This document shows positions 25,530-34,620 of a DNA stretch of 64,000 bases, in pieces. Within the stretch, counting starts at the first letter, position 1. Every line of letters starts with the position of its first letter. The DNA comes from GCA-2746365 sp963711255 (GTDB taxonomy: Bacteria > Pseudomonadota > Gammaproteobacteria > SZUA-229): the NCBI GenBank assembly GCA_963711255.1, contig CAVQDO010000035.1, positions 186,001-250,000 of the forward strand, read 5' to 3'. The notes under the pieces are model-generated. The model saw nothing but the letters and a program-made list of their open reading frames with translations. It was not told where the DNA came from and searched no databases. The position numbers were made by a program, and so were the translations under genes.

Positions 25530-26266
25530 GTATTGTGTTTTATATTCCCCTTTGGCGTTAATATTTTCTCTTGATTGTTTACTTTGGCATTGCGGTTCTC
25601 GCACCGCGGGCGAGTTACTCTTTTGCTACAGCCCAAAAGAGTAACCAGAAAAGGCCGCCGCTGACTCGATAGCCCCGGGAGAAGCGTCCGGGGAACCTGA
25701 ATTTGAGGGTATCTGTTCTTTTGGCGTTAGTGTTTGCTTAAAGTGTTATTGCTTACTTTGGCCCGAGCCGCCCCGATACGCCGTCCGGGCGTAGCGGGGC
25801 TAAATCCGCCGTCCATGGCGGATTTGCTCTACGAGTTGGCAAATTCAGCTATCGAAGGCGGAAGAGTCAAGGTCAAAAACAGAGTCAACAGCACCAGCTA
25901 GAACACAGCAAAAAACATGGCGCGCAGCGCCATAGCTGGAGAAGCTTTTGTTTCGTTTCTATTTTTGTTTATCTCCCCTTTTGTTTGCTGACTTTGGGGG
26001 CATTGGTAGAGCAATTTCGCCATGGACGGCGAAATTAGTGATGCTGCGCCCGGACGGCGCATCAGCACGGGCTCGTAGGCAATGACCCCAAAGTCAGGTA
26101 CCCCGGACGCTTCTCCCGGGGCAAACAAGTCGGGGCGGCACTTTTCTGGTTACTCTTTTGTTGCTGCTGACAAAAGAGTAACTCGCCCGCGGTGCGAGAA
26201 CCGCAAGGCCAAAGTAAACAGTCAACAGAAAATATTAATGTCAAAGGGGAGTGTAAAGCACGAAAC
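25530..26266. repeat. Large palindromic repeat element, copy A (~737 bp)
   Basis: Non-coding element between rpsT and proB, nearly identical to copy B at 47209-47942. The outer ~95 bp at each end are inverted repeats, sharing GGCGTTAATATTTTC, GCGGTTCTCGCACCGCGGGC and GAGTTACTCTTTTG. The inverted similarity runs on inward for roughly 300 bp per arm, with hairpins at matching places in both arms: 25635-25655 near the left end, 25802-25825, 26018-26036 and 26101-26121. The centre lies near 25900. Short open frames inside it on either strand look like by-products. No transposase gene is present, so if mobile it is non-autonomous (MITE-like). Confidence 0.85.
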
Positions 26267-26333
26267 CACAGGAGCATTACTCAATAACCGTAAATGCTAT
26301 ACAAATAAACAATAATAAAGCTGAGTAAAATTT

Positions 26334-26402
26334 AAAGAGTAACTCGCCCGCGGTGCGAGAACCGCAAGGCCAAAGTAAACAATAACAAGAAAATATTAAC
26401 GC
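26334..26402. repeat. Solo end of the large palindromic repeat
   Basis: This segment repeats the right-hand terminal arm of copy A (AAAGAGTAACTCGCCCGCGG, GTGCGAGAACCGCAAGGCCA, then AAGTAAAC and AAAATATTAACGCC), 70 bp beyond its end. It may be the remnant of a third element or the product of a deletion or recombination between arms. It ends 57 bp from the 3' end of proB. Confidence 0.75.
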
Positions 26403-26458
26403 CAGGCCAGCGGTGAAAAAGAAAAGGTAATGGCAGAGGCAATCACCCAGAAGAAAAA

Positions 26459-27583
26459 CTACAATAAAACCAGATTATCCCGATGAATCAATTCCGCCTC
26501 AACAACATAACCCAGAACCCCCTCAATTTTCTCGCTGCTTAATCCCTTAATCTGCTGACTTTCAATGGAAGAATAATTAACCAGCCCACGGGCAATTTCA
26601 GTACCGTCCTGATTAATGCAGCTGACCACTGCACCGCGCTGGAAGTTGCCCTCAACATTAGAAACGCCAACAGCCAGCAGGCTGACGCCTTTTTTCAAAA
26701 CGGCTTTGCTGGCACCTGCATCAAGATGAATTCTGCCGGATACTTTTAGCTGGTTGGCCATCCACTGCTTACGTGCTGTTAGCGGTTCGTTGTCCGCGGT
26801 AAGCAGGGTACCGATGTTTTCGCCCTGTGCTAATTTTTGCAGTATGTCAGGTTCTCTGCCGGAGGCGATGATGGTGTTGGCGCCTGATCGGGCAGCACGC
26901 TGGGCGGCGGTAATTTTTGTTCGCATGCCACCCTGGCCGAGGGCACCACTGCCGCCGGCCATGGCCAACAGGCTGCTGTCGCTGGCGTTGGCAGTGCTGA
27001 TTAATTTAGCGTCATCGTTATTGCGTGGGTCTTTATCGAACAGGCCCTGCTGATCGGTAAGAATGACCAGGGTGTCGGCTTCTACCAGGTTGCTGACCAG
27101 TGCGCCCAGGGTGTCGTTATCACCAAAACGAATTTCATCTGTTGCCACGGTGTCGTTTTCATTGATGATTGGAATTGCGCCAAGACTTAATAATGTTTTT
27201 AGTGTGCTGCGGGCGTTGAGGTAGCGCTGGCGGTTGCCCAGGTCTTCGTGCGTCAGCAATACCTGTGCGGTATGTATGTCGTGTTTTTTGAAGCAGCTTT
27301 CAAAATGCTGTATCAGTCCCATCTGGCCGAGTGCTGCTGCCGCCTGCAGTTCGTGCAGTGCGTGTGGGCGCTTTTTCCAGCCGATGCGGGCCATGCCCTC
27401 GGCTACGGCGCCGGAGGAGACCAGCAGGACTTCCTTACCGGCAGCACGCAGCAGGGAAATCTGTTCTACCCATGACTGGATTGCCTCGGTGTTGAGGCCG
27501 CGGCCGTCATTGGTGATTAGCGCGCTGCCAATTTTTATTACCCAGCGTTTTGAATTCGCCAGTGTCTTACGCGTTGTCATCAT
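26459..27583 (-). CDS. proB: Glutamate 5-kinase
   Basis: First enzyme of proline synthesis; phosphorylates glutamate. The 374-residue protein has an amino-acid-kinase domain (WVIKIGSALITN, LLVSSGAVAEGM, ARSTLKTLL, INENDTVA, FGDNDTLGALV, LTDQQGLFDKDPR) and a C-terminal PUA domain (residues about 275-360, with GVSNVEGNFQRGAVVSC). Length matches E. coli ProB (367) with the PUA domain. The start at 27583 overlaps the end of obgE by 17 nt, so the two are probably translationally coupled. The 3' side is next to the palindromic repeats. Confidence 0.95.
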   Translation of the reverse strand: MMTTRKTLANSKRWVIKIGSALITNDGRGLNTEAIQSWVEQISLLRAAGKEVLLVSSGAVAEGMARIGWKKRPHALHELQAAAALGQMGLIQHFESCFKKHDIHTAQVLLTHEDLGNRQRYLNARSTLKTLLSLGAIPIINENDTVATDEIRFGDNDTLGALVSNLVEADTLVILTDQQGLFDKDPRNNDDAKLISTANASDSSLLAMAGGSGALGQGGMRTKITAAQRAARSGANTIIASGREPDILQKLAQGENIGTLLTADNEPLTARKQWMANQLKVSGRIHLDAGASKAVLKKGVSLLAVGVSNVEGNFQRGAVVSCINQDGTEIARGLVNYSSIESQQIKGLSSEKIEGVLGYVVEAELIHRDNLVLL

Positions 27584-28652
27584 CTTGCTCGTTTATAGGC
27601 TCTTCCTGTGGCGTGTTGCTCAGTTCCAGTTCCTGCGCTTTTTCTTTATCCAGCTCAAGCTGCTGCATAATATCAAAAGCCAGTTTATCGGTGCCGGTTT
27701 TGCTGATTGCAGAGATGCAATACACAGGGCCCTGCCAGTTGAGCCGCTGGACTATTTCATCCTGTTTGGCCTTTAGTTCATCTTCTTCGAGCAGGTCTAT
27801 TTTATTGAGCACCAGCCAGCGGGGTTTATTTACCAGTTCGTGGCTGTAGCTGTCCAGCTCGTTAATGATGACTTCGGCCTGCTCTACCGGGTCGCTGCCA
27901 TCATAGGGGACAAGGTCGATAATATGCAGCAGCAGACCGGTGCGAGACAGGTGTTTTAAAAATTGAATGCCGAGGCCGGCGCCTTCCGAGGCGCCTTCAA
28001 TAATGCCGGGAATATCTGCGATGACAAAACTCTGGTTCATGCCGACCCGCACCACGCCCAGATTGGGGAACAGGGTGGTGAAAGGGTAGTTTGCCACTTT
28101 AGGTCGCGCGGCTGAAACAGAGCGAATAAAGGTTGATTTGCCCGCATTGGGCAGGCCCAGCAGGCCAACGTCAGCCAGTACTTTTAGTTCCAGGCGCAAA
28201 TTTCGGCGTTCGCCGGGTGAACCTGGTGTGCATTTTCTGGGTGCCTGGTTTACCGAGCTTTTATAGCGGGTGTTGCCAAGGCCATGAAAACCACCCTGGG
28301 CGACTTTTACTTTTTGATCATTTTCGGTGATGTCGCCAATCAGTTCGTCAATGTCGTCATCATAAATCTGGGTGCCGATTGGAACCGGAATAAACAGGTC
28401 GTCGCCGCCTTTACCGGTCATTTTTGCACCGGCGCCGCGCAGGCCTGATTCAGCTGTATAGGTGCGAACGTGACGGAAGTCAGCCAGGGTATTGATGTCG
28501 TGATCGCCGACCAGGTAGACGCTGCCGCCATCGCCGCCGTCGCCGCCATCAGGGCCGCCATACTGAATGAATTTTTCACGACGAAAGCTGACCACGCCTG
28601 TGCCGCCGTCTCCGGCTATTACATGTATGGTTGCTTCATCTACAAAACGCAT
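27567..28652 (-). CDS. obgE: Ribosome-associated GTPase ObgE/CgtA
   Basis: Essential GTPase linked to 50S assembly and the stringent response. The 361-residue protein opens with the glycine-rich Obg fold (FVDEATIHVIAGDGGTGVVS, GGPDGGDGGDGGSVYLV), then the G domain with P-loop GLPNAGKST, switch DIPGIIEGASEGAG and NKIDLL. A short acidic C-terminal tail (NEQDDDNA) is typical. The order rplU-rpmA-obgE-proB is seen in many Gammaproteobacteria. A REP-like repeat and a terminator lie between rpmA and obgE, so obgE may have its own promoter. Confidence 0.95.
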   Translation of the reverse strand: MRFVDEATIHVIAGDGGTGVVSFRREKFIQYGGPDGGDGGDGGSVYLVGDHDINTLADFRHVRTYTAESGLRGAGAKMTGKGGDDLFIPVPIGTQIYDDDIDELIGDITENDQKVKVAQGGFHGLGNTRYKSSVNQAPRKCTPGSPGERRNLRLELKVLADVGLLGLPNAGKSTFIRSVSAARPKVANYPFTTLFPNLGVVRVGMNQSFVIADIPGIIEGASEGAGLGIQFLKHLSRTGLLLHIIDLVPYDGSDPVEQAEVIINELDSYSHELVNKPRWLVLNKIDLLEEDELKAKQDEIVQRLNWQGPVYCISAISKTGTDKLAFDIMQQLELDKEKAQELELSNTPQEEPINEQDDDNA

Positions 28653-28724
28653 GGTTTTTCTCGTTGTTCAGTTGTTGCGGTATGGATTGCTAGTTTATCT
28701 TAAAAATCAGGTGCTTAGATTATT

Positions 28725-28795
28725 CGTCATTGCGAGGCTCGAAGCAATCTCTAATCGGTAGCGATTTGCAGTTACAGAGATTGCCGCGCTTCTTA
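28725..28795. repeat. Decayed REP-like element of the CGTCATTGCGAG type
   Basis: Starts with CGTCATTGCGAGGCTCGAAG and continues with GCAATCTC, then the opposite arm AGAGATTGCCGCGCTTC. It is related to the intact 86-bp element at 10063-10148, but the outer right end is lost. It lies between obgE and the rpmA terminator. Confidence 0.6.
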
Positions 28796-28814
28796 GCTGG
28801 ATCTGTACAGGCAT

Positions 28815-28841
28815 AAAAAAAGCCCCATGCGGGGCTTTTTC
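28815..28841 (-). terminator. Rho-independent terminator of rplU-rpmA
   Basis: AAAGCCCC (28819-28826) pairs with GGGGCTTT (28831-28838) across ATGC, with A and T runs on either side, so it could be bidirectional. It lies 26 nt downstream of the rpmA stop on the minus strand. Confidence 0.85.
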
Positions 28842-28866
28842 TTAACCGCATTGGTGTCAGCAACAA

Positions 28867-29127
28867 TTAGCTTGCTGGAGTCACACTAATAGTTTTGCGG
28901 TTTAACGGGCCACAGGTTTCAAAAACCACGTTGCCGTCTGCTTTAGCAAACAATGTGTGATCGCGACCCATGCCTACGTTTGTACCAGCGTGGAATTTAG
29001 TACCGCGCTGACGAACCAGGATATTTCCAGCGACAACTACCTGTCCACCGAATTTCTTAACGCCAAGTCGCTTTGATTGTGACTCGCGTCCGTTTCTGGT
29101 ACTACCGGCTGCTTTTTTATGTGCCAT
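28867..29127 (-). CDS. rpmA: 50S ribosomal protein L27
   Basis: An 86-residue large-subunit protein near the peptidyl-transferase centre. The N-terminus AHKKAAGSTRNGRESQSKRL, then GVKKFGGQ and GNILVRQRGTKFHAGTNVG, is diagnostic. No N-terminal extension that would need the Firmicutes-type protease is present. It follows rplU by 23 nt in the standard operon. Confidence 0.97.
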   Translation of the reverse strand: MAHKKAAGSTRNGRESQSKRLGVKKFGGQVVVAGNILVRQRGTKFHAGTNVGMGRDHTLFAKADGNVVFETCGPLNRKTISVTPAS

Positions 29128-29150
29128 TGTTCCGCTCTCTTATGTATGTG

Positions 29151-29462
29151 TTATGCAGAGATGCCAGTCACTTCGATTTCAGTATAGTACTGACGATGAC
29201 CTGTTCTCTTTTGATGATGTTTACGACGTCTGAACTTCATGATTTCGACTTTTTTAGCGCGACCATGAGATTTAACAGTAGCAGTGACTTTACCGCCATC
29301 GACGAAAGGTGCGCCGATGTTAATGTTGTCACCGTCAGCGATCATAAGGACTTTGTCGATTTCGACAGAGGCACCTTCTTCAGCGTCCAGTTTCTCAACG
29401 CGACATACATCGCCTTGAGCTAGTTTATATTGTTTGCCACCAGTACTAATTACGGCGTACAT
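29151..29462 (-). CDS. rplU: 50S ribosomal protein L21
   Basis: A 103-residue large-subunit protein. It starts MYAVISTGGKQYKLAQGD and ends with FRRRKHHQKRTGHRQ, both typical of L21. It is the first gene of the rplU-rpmA operon, with a strong promoter about 35 nt upstream, and is divergent from ispB, the usual arrangement in Gammaproteobacteria. Confidence 0.97.
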   Translation of the reverse strand: MYAVISTGGKQYKLAQGDVCRVEKLDAEEGASVEIDKVLMIADGDNINIGAPFVDGGKVTATVKSHGRAKKVEIMKFRRRKHHQKRTGHRQYYTEIEVTGISA

Positions 29463-29498
29463 GGCTGTTCTCCAAAATTCGTGACAGAAAGGGCGCAG

Positions 29499-29527
29499 AT
29501 TATACGTTGTAGAATACTGGCTGACAA
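29499..29527 (-). promoter_or_regulatory. Sigma-70 promoter of rplU-rpmA
   Basis: On the minus strand TTGTCA (29527-29522) and a perfect TATAAT (29504-29499) are separated by 17 nt and followed by CTGCGCCC. The -10 ends 37 nt before the rplU start codon, leaving a leader of about 30 nt. It is the best promoter match I saw in the window. Confidence 0.7.
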
Positions 29528-29696
29528 GTCCAAATTCAGAAGAAACTGAGATAATGCCTTCATATTTCCCGCTTTATAGTAGCGGCGGCAGTGGCAAGCT
29601 TGCAGCGAGAGAGATAGATTGAATAGAGTTTCGCTTGACCTGCGGGCGCTGACTACATAGGATTCGCATTCCTGATGATCATCCTGCTTAGAAAGT

Positions 29697-30725
29697 GTGA
29701 CTAATTTGTCTGATACAGACCATCCTGAAGAATCCGTGCAGCAACAAAATCAGCAACTTAGTTTTGATGATGTTGCTTTACGCTGTAAGCAGGATATGCA
29801 GGAGGTAGACCAGGTTATCCATCAGCGGTTAAGTTCCGATGTCGCCCTGGTCAACCAGCTGAGTCATTATATTGTTAATTCCGGAGGCAAGCGTTTGCGA
29901 CCTCTGCTTGCGCTTCTGTCTGCAAAAGTTTTTAATTATCAAGGTGATATGCACTATTTGCTGGCGGCGATCATCGAATTTATTCACACCGCAACGTTGC
30001 TGCACGATGATGTTGTTGATGAGTCAGATCTGCGCCGCGGCAATGAAACGGCTAACGCACTGTTTGGTAATGCAGCCAGCGTACTGGTCGGTGATTTTCT
30101 CTATTCCCGTGCATTCGAAATGATGGTTGAAGTCGACGATATGCGTGTTATGCAGATTATGGCAACTACAACTAATGTCATTGCCGAAGGCGAAGTGATG
30201 CAGCTGATGAATGTGCACGATGCTGACACCACAGAAGAGAAGTACATGGAAGTGATTCACTGCAAAACCGCCAAGCTGTTTGAAGCAGCGACCCAGTTAG
30301 GCGCAATATTATGTAATCGCAGCGAGGCAGAAACCGAGGCTATGGCGCGTTACGGCCGCTTCCTTGGTACCGCCTTCCAGTTGATCGATGATGTCATGGA
30401 CTACAGCTCCAGCAGTGAACAGATGGGCAAGAATACGGGCGATGACCTGGCCGAGGGTAAGCCGACATTGCCGCTGATTTACGCCATTCGAAAGGGTTCA
30501 GCAGAACAGGCTGTAATAATTAAAGCGGCCATCGAAAAAGGTGGTTACGATAAAATCAATGAGGTTCAGGAAATTATCGAGCAAACCGGAGCACTGCGTT
30601 ATACCGAACAGGTGGCGCAGCAACAGGCTGAGCTGGCTATTGCCGAGCTTGCGCATCTGCCCGATTCGGAATATAAAATGCTGCTGGAAACTATTGCGCA
30701 CTTGTCCGTCCACCGCAGTCATTAA
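29697..30725 (+). CDS. ispB: Octaprenyl diphosphate synthase
   Basis: Trans-prenyltransferase that makes the ubiquinone side chain; the exact chain length cannot be read with certainty. The 342-residue protein has the first aspartate-rich motif LLHDDVVDESDLRRG, the second as LIDDVMDYSSS, and GGKRLRPLLALL upstream. The start is GTG 29697 and a TTG three codons later is also possible. The N-terminal ~30 residues are Gln/Glu-rich and longer than in E. coli. It is divergent from rplU and is followed by gmk after 103 nt. Confidence 0.94.
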   Translation: MTNLSDTDHPEESVQQQNQQLSFDDVALRCKQDMQEVDQVIHQRLSSDVALVNQLSHYIVNSGGKRLRPLLALLSAKVFNYQGDMHYLLAAIIEFIHTATLLHDDVVDESDLRRGNETANALFGNAASVLVGDFLYSRAFEMMVEVDDMRVMQIMATTTNVIAEGEVMQLMNVHDADTTEEKYMEVIHCKTAKLFEAATQLGAILCNRSEAETEAMARYGRFLGTAFQLIDDVMDYSSSSEQMGKNTGDDLAEGKPTLPLIYAIRKGSAEQAVIIKAAIEKGGYDKINEVQEIIEQTGALRYTEQVAQQQAELAIAELAHLPDSEYKMLLETIAHLSVHRSH

Positions 30726-30828
30726 CGAGTGATGGCTGCTTCAGTGATGACACACCTAATATAGAGTGTAATTCTTGATAAACTACACGTTCTTTTTTCA
30801 GTAGCAGATACAAAAACAGGGTAACATT

Positions 30829-31452
30829 GTGACAAAAGGTACACTTTACGTAATTTCAGCTGCATCAGGCGCAGGTAAGACCACGCTGGTCAGTGCCATT
30901 CTCGAGCAGGTTTCTGATCTCGAGGTCTCGGTTTCTCATACTACGAGGGCTCCTCGTGAAGGTGAGGTCGACGGCGTAAACTATCATTTCGTCGATAAAG
31001 AGAAATTTCAGCAGATGGTGGACGCAGGCGAATTTTTTGAGTCTGCTTCAGTATTTGGTAATATGTACGGTACTTCACGGCAACATATCCAGGAGCAGCT
31101 GCTAAAGGGTAAGGATGTTATCCTTGAGATTGACTGGCAGGGCGCTCGGCAGATTCGTCAATTAGTGACTGATTGCAAATCGATATATATTGCACCGCCG
31201 TCGGTGGCGGCATTGCGTGAACGCCTGACTTCAAGAGGCAAGGATGACGAAGAAGTCATTAATAAACGCATGCGTGAAGCGGTTAGTGAAATGTCGCACT
31301 ATGCCGAGTTTGAATACCTGGTCATAAATGATGACTTTGATGAGGCAAGAGAAAATCTGGCGTCTATAATATTATGCCAGCGTATGTTAATTGAGCATCA
31401 GCAGCAGAAACATGCGGTGCTGCTGGCAGAATTATTGTCATTTGAAGAATAA
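30829..31452 (+). CDS. gmk: Guanylate kinase
   Basis: Phosphorylates GMP to GDP. The 207-residue protein has the P-loop SAASGAGKTTLV, the GMP-binding SHTTRAPREGEVDGVNYHF and a lid region with SRGKDDEEVINKRM. The start is GTG. It is followed by rpoZ and spoT as in E. coli, giving the gmk-rpoZ-spoT-ridA-recG cluster, which links nucleotide supply, RNA polymerase and ppGpp control. Confidence 0.97.
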   Translation: MTKGTLYVISAASGAGKTTLVSAILEQVSDLEVSVSHTTRAPREGEVDGVNYHFVDKEKFQQMVDAGEFFESASVFGNMYGTSRQHIQEQLLKGKDVILEIDWQGARQIRQLVTDCKSIYIAPPSVAALRERLTSRGKDDEEVINKRMREAVSEMSHYAEFEYLVINDDFDEARENLASIILCQRMLIEHQQQKHAVLLAELLSFEE

Positions 31453-31501
31453 GCTTCGAATGATTTTTAGAATAAAGTAACGAATAACCTGGAGAATAAA
31501 T

Positions 31502-31810
31502 ATGGCACGTCTAACAGTAGAAGATTGCCTTGATAACGTAGAAAACCGATTTGAGCTTGTGCTGGTTGCATCGCAGCGAGCTCGTCAGCTAGCTATGGGT
31601 GCAGAACCTCTTGTGCCTGAAGACAATGACAAGCCAACAGTACTGGCACTGCGTGAAATTGCAGAGAACTTGATTAATAAAGAAATTCTTAATGCGCCTG
31701 AAGAAACAACCATGGATGATATTGAAGCCATGATCGAAGGCGACCTGTCTGCAGAGCTGGAAGAAAGTTTGAAAAATAGCCTGAAAGACAACCTGAAAGA
31801 CAGCATGTAG
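31502..31810 (+). CDS. rpoZ: RNA polymerase omega subunit
   Basis: A 102-residue protein that helps to assemble RNA polymerase and forms a ppGpp binding site with beta'. The N-terminus ARLTVEDCLDNVENRFELVL and the ASQRARQLAMGAEPLV block are diagnostic. The C-terminal tail has tandem similar segments (EESLKNSLKDNLKDSM). CTGGAGAATAA just upstream is a good Shine-Dalgarno site. A terminator-like hairpin follows before spoT. Confidence 0.96.
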   Translation: MARLTVEDCLDNVENRFELVLVASQRARQLAMGAEPLVPEDNDKPTVLALREIAENLINKEILNAPEETTMDDIEAMIEGDLSAELEESLKNSLKDNLKDSM

Positions 31811-31850
31811 GCTGATAGTTGCCAGTAGACTGTTTATCAAGTTTATCTAT

Positions 31851-31898
31851 GGGCGCTTTGAATGCATGGCAACGTGTATTCATGCGCCCGATTTTTTT
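31851..31898 (+). terminator. Terminator-like hairpin between rpoZ and spoT
   Basis: GGGCGCTTTGAATGC (31851-31865) pairs imperfectly with GTATTCATGCGCCC (about 31876-31889), followed by A and seven Ts. Since spoT starts 17 nt further on, it may act as an attenuator that lets part of the transcription through. Confidence 0.65.
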
Positions 31899-31914
31899 GA
31901 GCTGGATTTGTTAA

Positions 31915-34104
31915 ATGACTGAAGTTACCACGATAGATGAAACTCTGGGACAGACCGGAGGGGTAACGGATGATGAAGAGCGCTTTTTGATTTCTGATTT
32001 ATGTGACCTGATCTCGGAATACATGGATCAGGAACAGGTAAAAGAAGTTTATAACGCCTACCTGTTTGGCGCACAGGCACATGAAGGCCAGCACCGGGTA
32101 TCCGGTGAGCCATATATTTATCACCCAATTGCTGTGGCAAGAATTCTTGCGCAAATGCATATGGATGTTAAAAGCATTATTGCTTCAATACTGCATGATG
32201 TGCTGGAAGATACTCCTGCAACAAGAAAATTAATTGAACGTGAATTTGGCCAGGATGTTGCACACCTGGTTGACGGCGTCAGTAAGCTGACCCACATTAA
32301 ATTTAAAAATAAAATTGAGCAGCAGGCTGAGAATATTCAAAAAGTTCTGCTGGCGATGGCGAGAGATATTCGCGTCATCATGATCAAACTGGCAGACCGT
32401 TTGCACAATATGCGTACTCTCGGTGCGCTAAGGCCGGACAAGCGTCGCCGTATCGCGCAGGAAACGCTTGATATCTATATCCCCATCGCTAACCGGCTCG
32501 GTATATACACGATACGCCACGAACTGGAAAACCTGTCGTTCAAGGCTATGCACCCGCTACGCTACAAGGTGCTGGAGCATGCAGTCGATAAGTCCAGCGG
32601 TCATCGAAAAGAGTTAATTGAAAAAATCAACCAGGCCTTAAGTTCAAGGCTGGTTGAGATGTCGATTGATGCACAGTTTATTTCACGTAAAAAACATTTG
32701 TTCAGTGTCTATAACAAAATGCGTGACAAACGTTTGCCATTTAATAAAGTTTTCGATGTTTATGCGCTGCGTGTTTTAGTCGATTCGGTAGATGAGTGTT
32801 ACCGCGTACTCGGTATTGTGCATAATTTATTTAAACCGATTCCGGGCAGATTTAAAGATTACATAGCAATTCCCAAAAGTAATGGCTATCAATCACTGCA
32901 TACTGCTTTGTATGGGCCGCACGGAATTCCGATGGAAGTACAGATACGCACACTGGAAATGGACAAGTTTGCAGAAAGCGGAATTGCTGCGCACTGGTTA
33001 TATAAATCACCCGACGAGAAAGGTGAAATTACTGCACATGCGCGTGCACGTGACTGGCTCACTGGGATATTGGAAATGCAGCAGTCAGCGGGAGACTCAC
33101 TGGAATTTCTGGAAAACGTTAAAGTCGATCTGTTCCACGATGAGGTATACGTTTACACGCCCGATGGCGACATCATGAAGCTGCCTCGCAATGCGACACC
33201 TGTCGATTTCGCCTATGCGGTGCATACCGATATTGGCAACCGTTGTGTGGCGGCAAAACTGGACCATAGCTTCGCACCATTAAACACGCCCTTGTATAGT
33301 GGTCAAACAGTTGAAATTGTAACGTCGCCCGGCTCGCGTCCAAATGCGGCATGGTTAAATTATGTGGTTACCGCAAAAGCACGATCCAATATTCGTACTT
33401 ACCTGAAACATATGCAGGTTGATGAAGCCATGTCACAGGGGCGGCGTTTACTCGAGCGTTGTTTAAAACCATTGGGCATGAGACTTGCTGATGTCAAACA
33501 GGCGGATATTGATGCGGTGCTAACGGAATATGGCTTCGATGAGATTGGTCAGCTGCTTGAAGACGTCGGTATGGGTAATCGTCCACCAAGCCTTGTTGTA
33601 AAGCGCCTGGTACCAGAGCGCATTGCCGATGGGGATTCAGAAGAAACCAAAGAAATGCAGTCGCAGACTGCGCTTGCTATTAATGGCACTGAAGGCATGG
33701 TGGTTTCCTATGGACGATGCTGCAATCCAATACCGGGTGACCAGATTGTAGCTATGTTGAGTAAGGGCAGAGGGATTGTTGTTCATCGTGAAAGCTGTAA
33801 AAATCTTGAAGCGCGCAATAAGCGAAGCGATACTTATATCGATGTGCAATGGTCGGAACAGGCAACTGGTGATTTCAGCTGCGAAATTAAAATGGAAATC
33901 GAAAACAAGTCCGGACTGTTGGCGAGAACAGCAACGGTGATTTCTGATTGCGGCGCAGATATTGAAAATGTATTTATGGAGGATCGTGATGGTTTTTCGA
34001 TGAATCTTTTATACATGATAAAAGTGAAAGACCGTCAGCACCTGGCAAAAATAATGCGCCGCTTGCGTTCAATCTCCAGTGTTATGCGTATTGCTCGAAT
34101 GTAA
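31915..34104 (+). CDS. spoT: Bifunctional (p)ppGpp synthetase/hydrolase SpoT
   Basis: Makes and degrades the stringent alarmone. The 729-residue protein has the hydrolase HD motif in SIIASILHDVLEDTPA, the synthetase block RFKDYIAIPKSNGYQSLHT, the TGS domain (VYVYTPDGDIMKLPRNATPV), a helical domain, the CCNPIPGDQIV zinc-finger-like segment and a C-terminal ACT domain (MEIENKSGLLARTATVI). The conserved HD indicates an active hydrolase, so this is SpoT rather than RelA. The gene order after rpoZ agrees. ridA follows after 62 nt. Confidence 0.96.
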   Translation: MTEVTTIDETLGQTGGVTDDEERFLISDLCDLISEYMDQEQVKEVYNAYLFGAQAHEGQHRVSGEPYIYHPIAVARILAQMHMDVKSIIASILHDVLEDTPATRKLIEREFGQDVAHLVDGVSKLTHIKFKNKIEQQAENIQKVLLAMARDIRVIMIKLADRLHNMRTLGALRPDKRRRIAQETLDIYIPIANRLGIYTIRHELENLSFKAMHPLRYKVLEHAVDKSSGHRKELIEKINQALSSRLVEMSIDAQFISRKKHLFSVYNKMRDKRLPFNKVFDVYALRVLVDSVDECYRVLGIVHNLFKPIPGRFKDYIAIPKSNGYQSLHTALYGPHGIPMEVQIRTLEMDKFAESGIAAHWLYKSPDEKGEITAHARARDWLTGILEMQQSAGDSLEFLENVKVDLFHDEVYVYTPDGDIMKLPRNATPVDFAYAVHTDIGNRCVAAKLDHSFAPLNTPLYSGQTVEIVTSPGSRPNAAWLNYVVTAKARSNIRTYLKHMQVDEAMSQGRRLLERCLKPLGMRLADVKQADIDAVLTEYGFDEIGQLLEDVGMGNRPPSLVVKRLVPERIADGDSEETKEMQSQTALAINGTEGMVVSYGRCCNPIPGDQIVAMLSKGRGIVVHRESCKNLEARNKRSDTYIDVQWSEQATGDFSCEIKMEIENKSGLLARTATVISDCGADIENVFMEDRDGFSMNLLYMIKVKDRQHLAKIMRRLRSISSVMRIARM

Positions 34105-34166
34105 CAACGGGATCTGCCTCGATATGAGACAGGTGAATAGTATAATAAACTTGATTAGAGTAAAAA

Positions 34167-34553
34167 ATGGCTAAAGAAATTATTTCAACCGATAAGGCAC
34201 CGCAGGCAATTGGCACATATTCACAGGCAGTAAAAATCGGCACAACAGTTTACATGTCAGGTCAGATCCCACTGGTTCCAGAAACGATGGAGATGGTTGC
34301 TGGCGATATAAAAGCGCAGATCCACCGTGTGTTTCAAAACCTTCGCGCCGTTGCCAATGCAGCTGGCGGTGATCTTTGTGACATCGTTAAGCTGAATATT
34401 TTTCTTACCGACCTGTCTAACTTTCCGCATGTTAATGAAGTTATGGCAGAGTATTTTCAACAGCCTTATCCCGCACGAGCTGCGATTGGTGTGTCTGCTT
34501 TGCCAAAAGATTCGGCTGTAGAGATGGATGCTGTTATCGAGCTTGAAAGCTAA
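34167..34553 (+). CDS. ridA: RidA family 2-iminobutanoate/2-iminopropanoate deaminase
   Basis: Small enzyme (128 residues) that hydrolyses reactive imines and enamines released by PLP enzymes. It has the family blocks IGTYSQAVKIGTTVYMSGQI, FQNLRAVANAAGGD with DIVKLNIFLTDL, and the C-terminal YPARAAIGVSALPKD with its conserved arginine, then VEMDAVIEL. Length is normal for the trimeric family. Its place between spoT and recG is usual for many Gammaproteobacteria. Confidence 0.93.
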   Translation: MAKEIISTDKAPQAIGTYSQAVKIGTTVYMSGQIPLVPETMEMVAGDIKAQIHRVFQNLRAVANAAGGDLCDIVKLNIFLTDLSNFPHVNEVMAEYFQQPYPARAAIGVSALPKDSAVEMDAVIELES

Positions 34554-34620
34554 GGATATTATTTAAATTAGTCTTTTTTAAGTATTAACAAAAACTCACG
34601 GGCAATAGTTAGAGTAATCA

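Noticed and set aside
25898..26315. Short proteins inside the large repeat A, also seen in repeat B
   Set aside because: They overlap on opposite strands, follow the hairpin structure of the repeat and have no ribosome-binding site.
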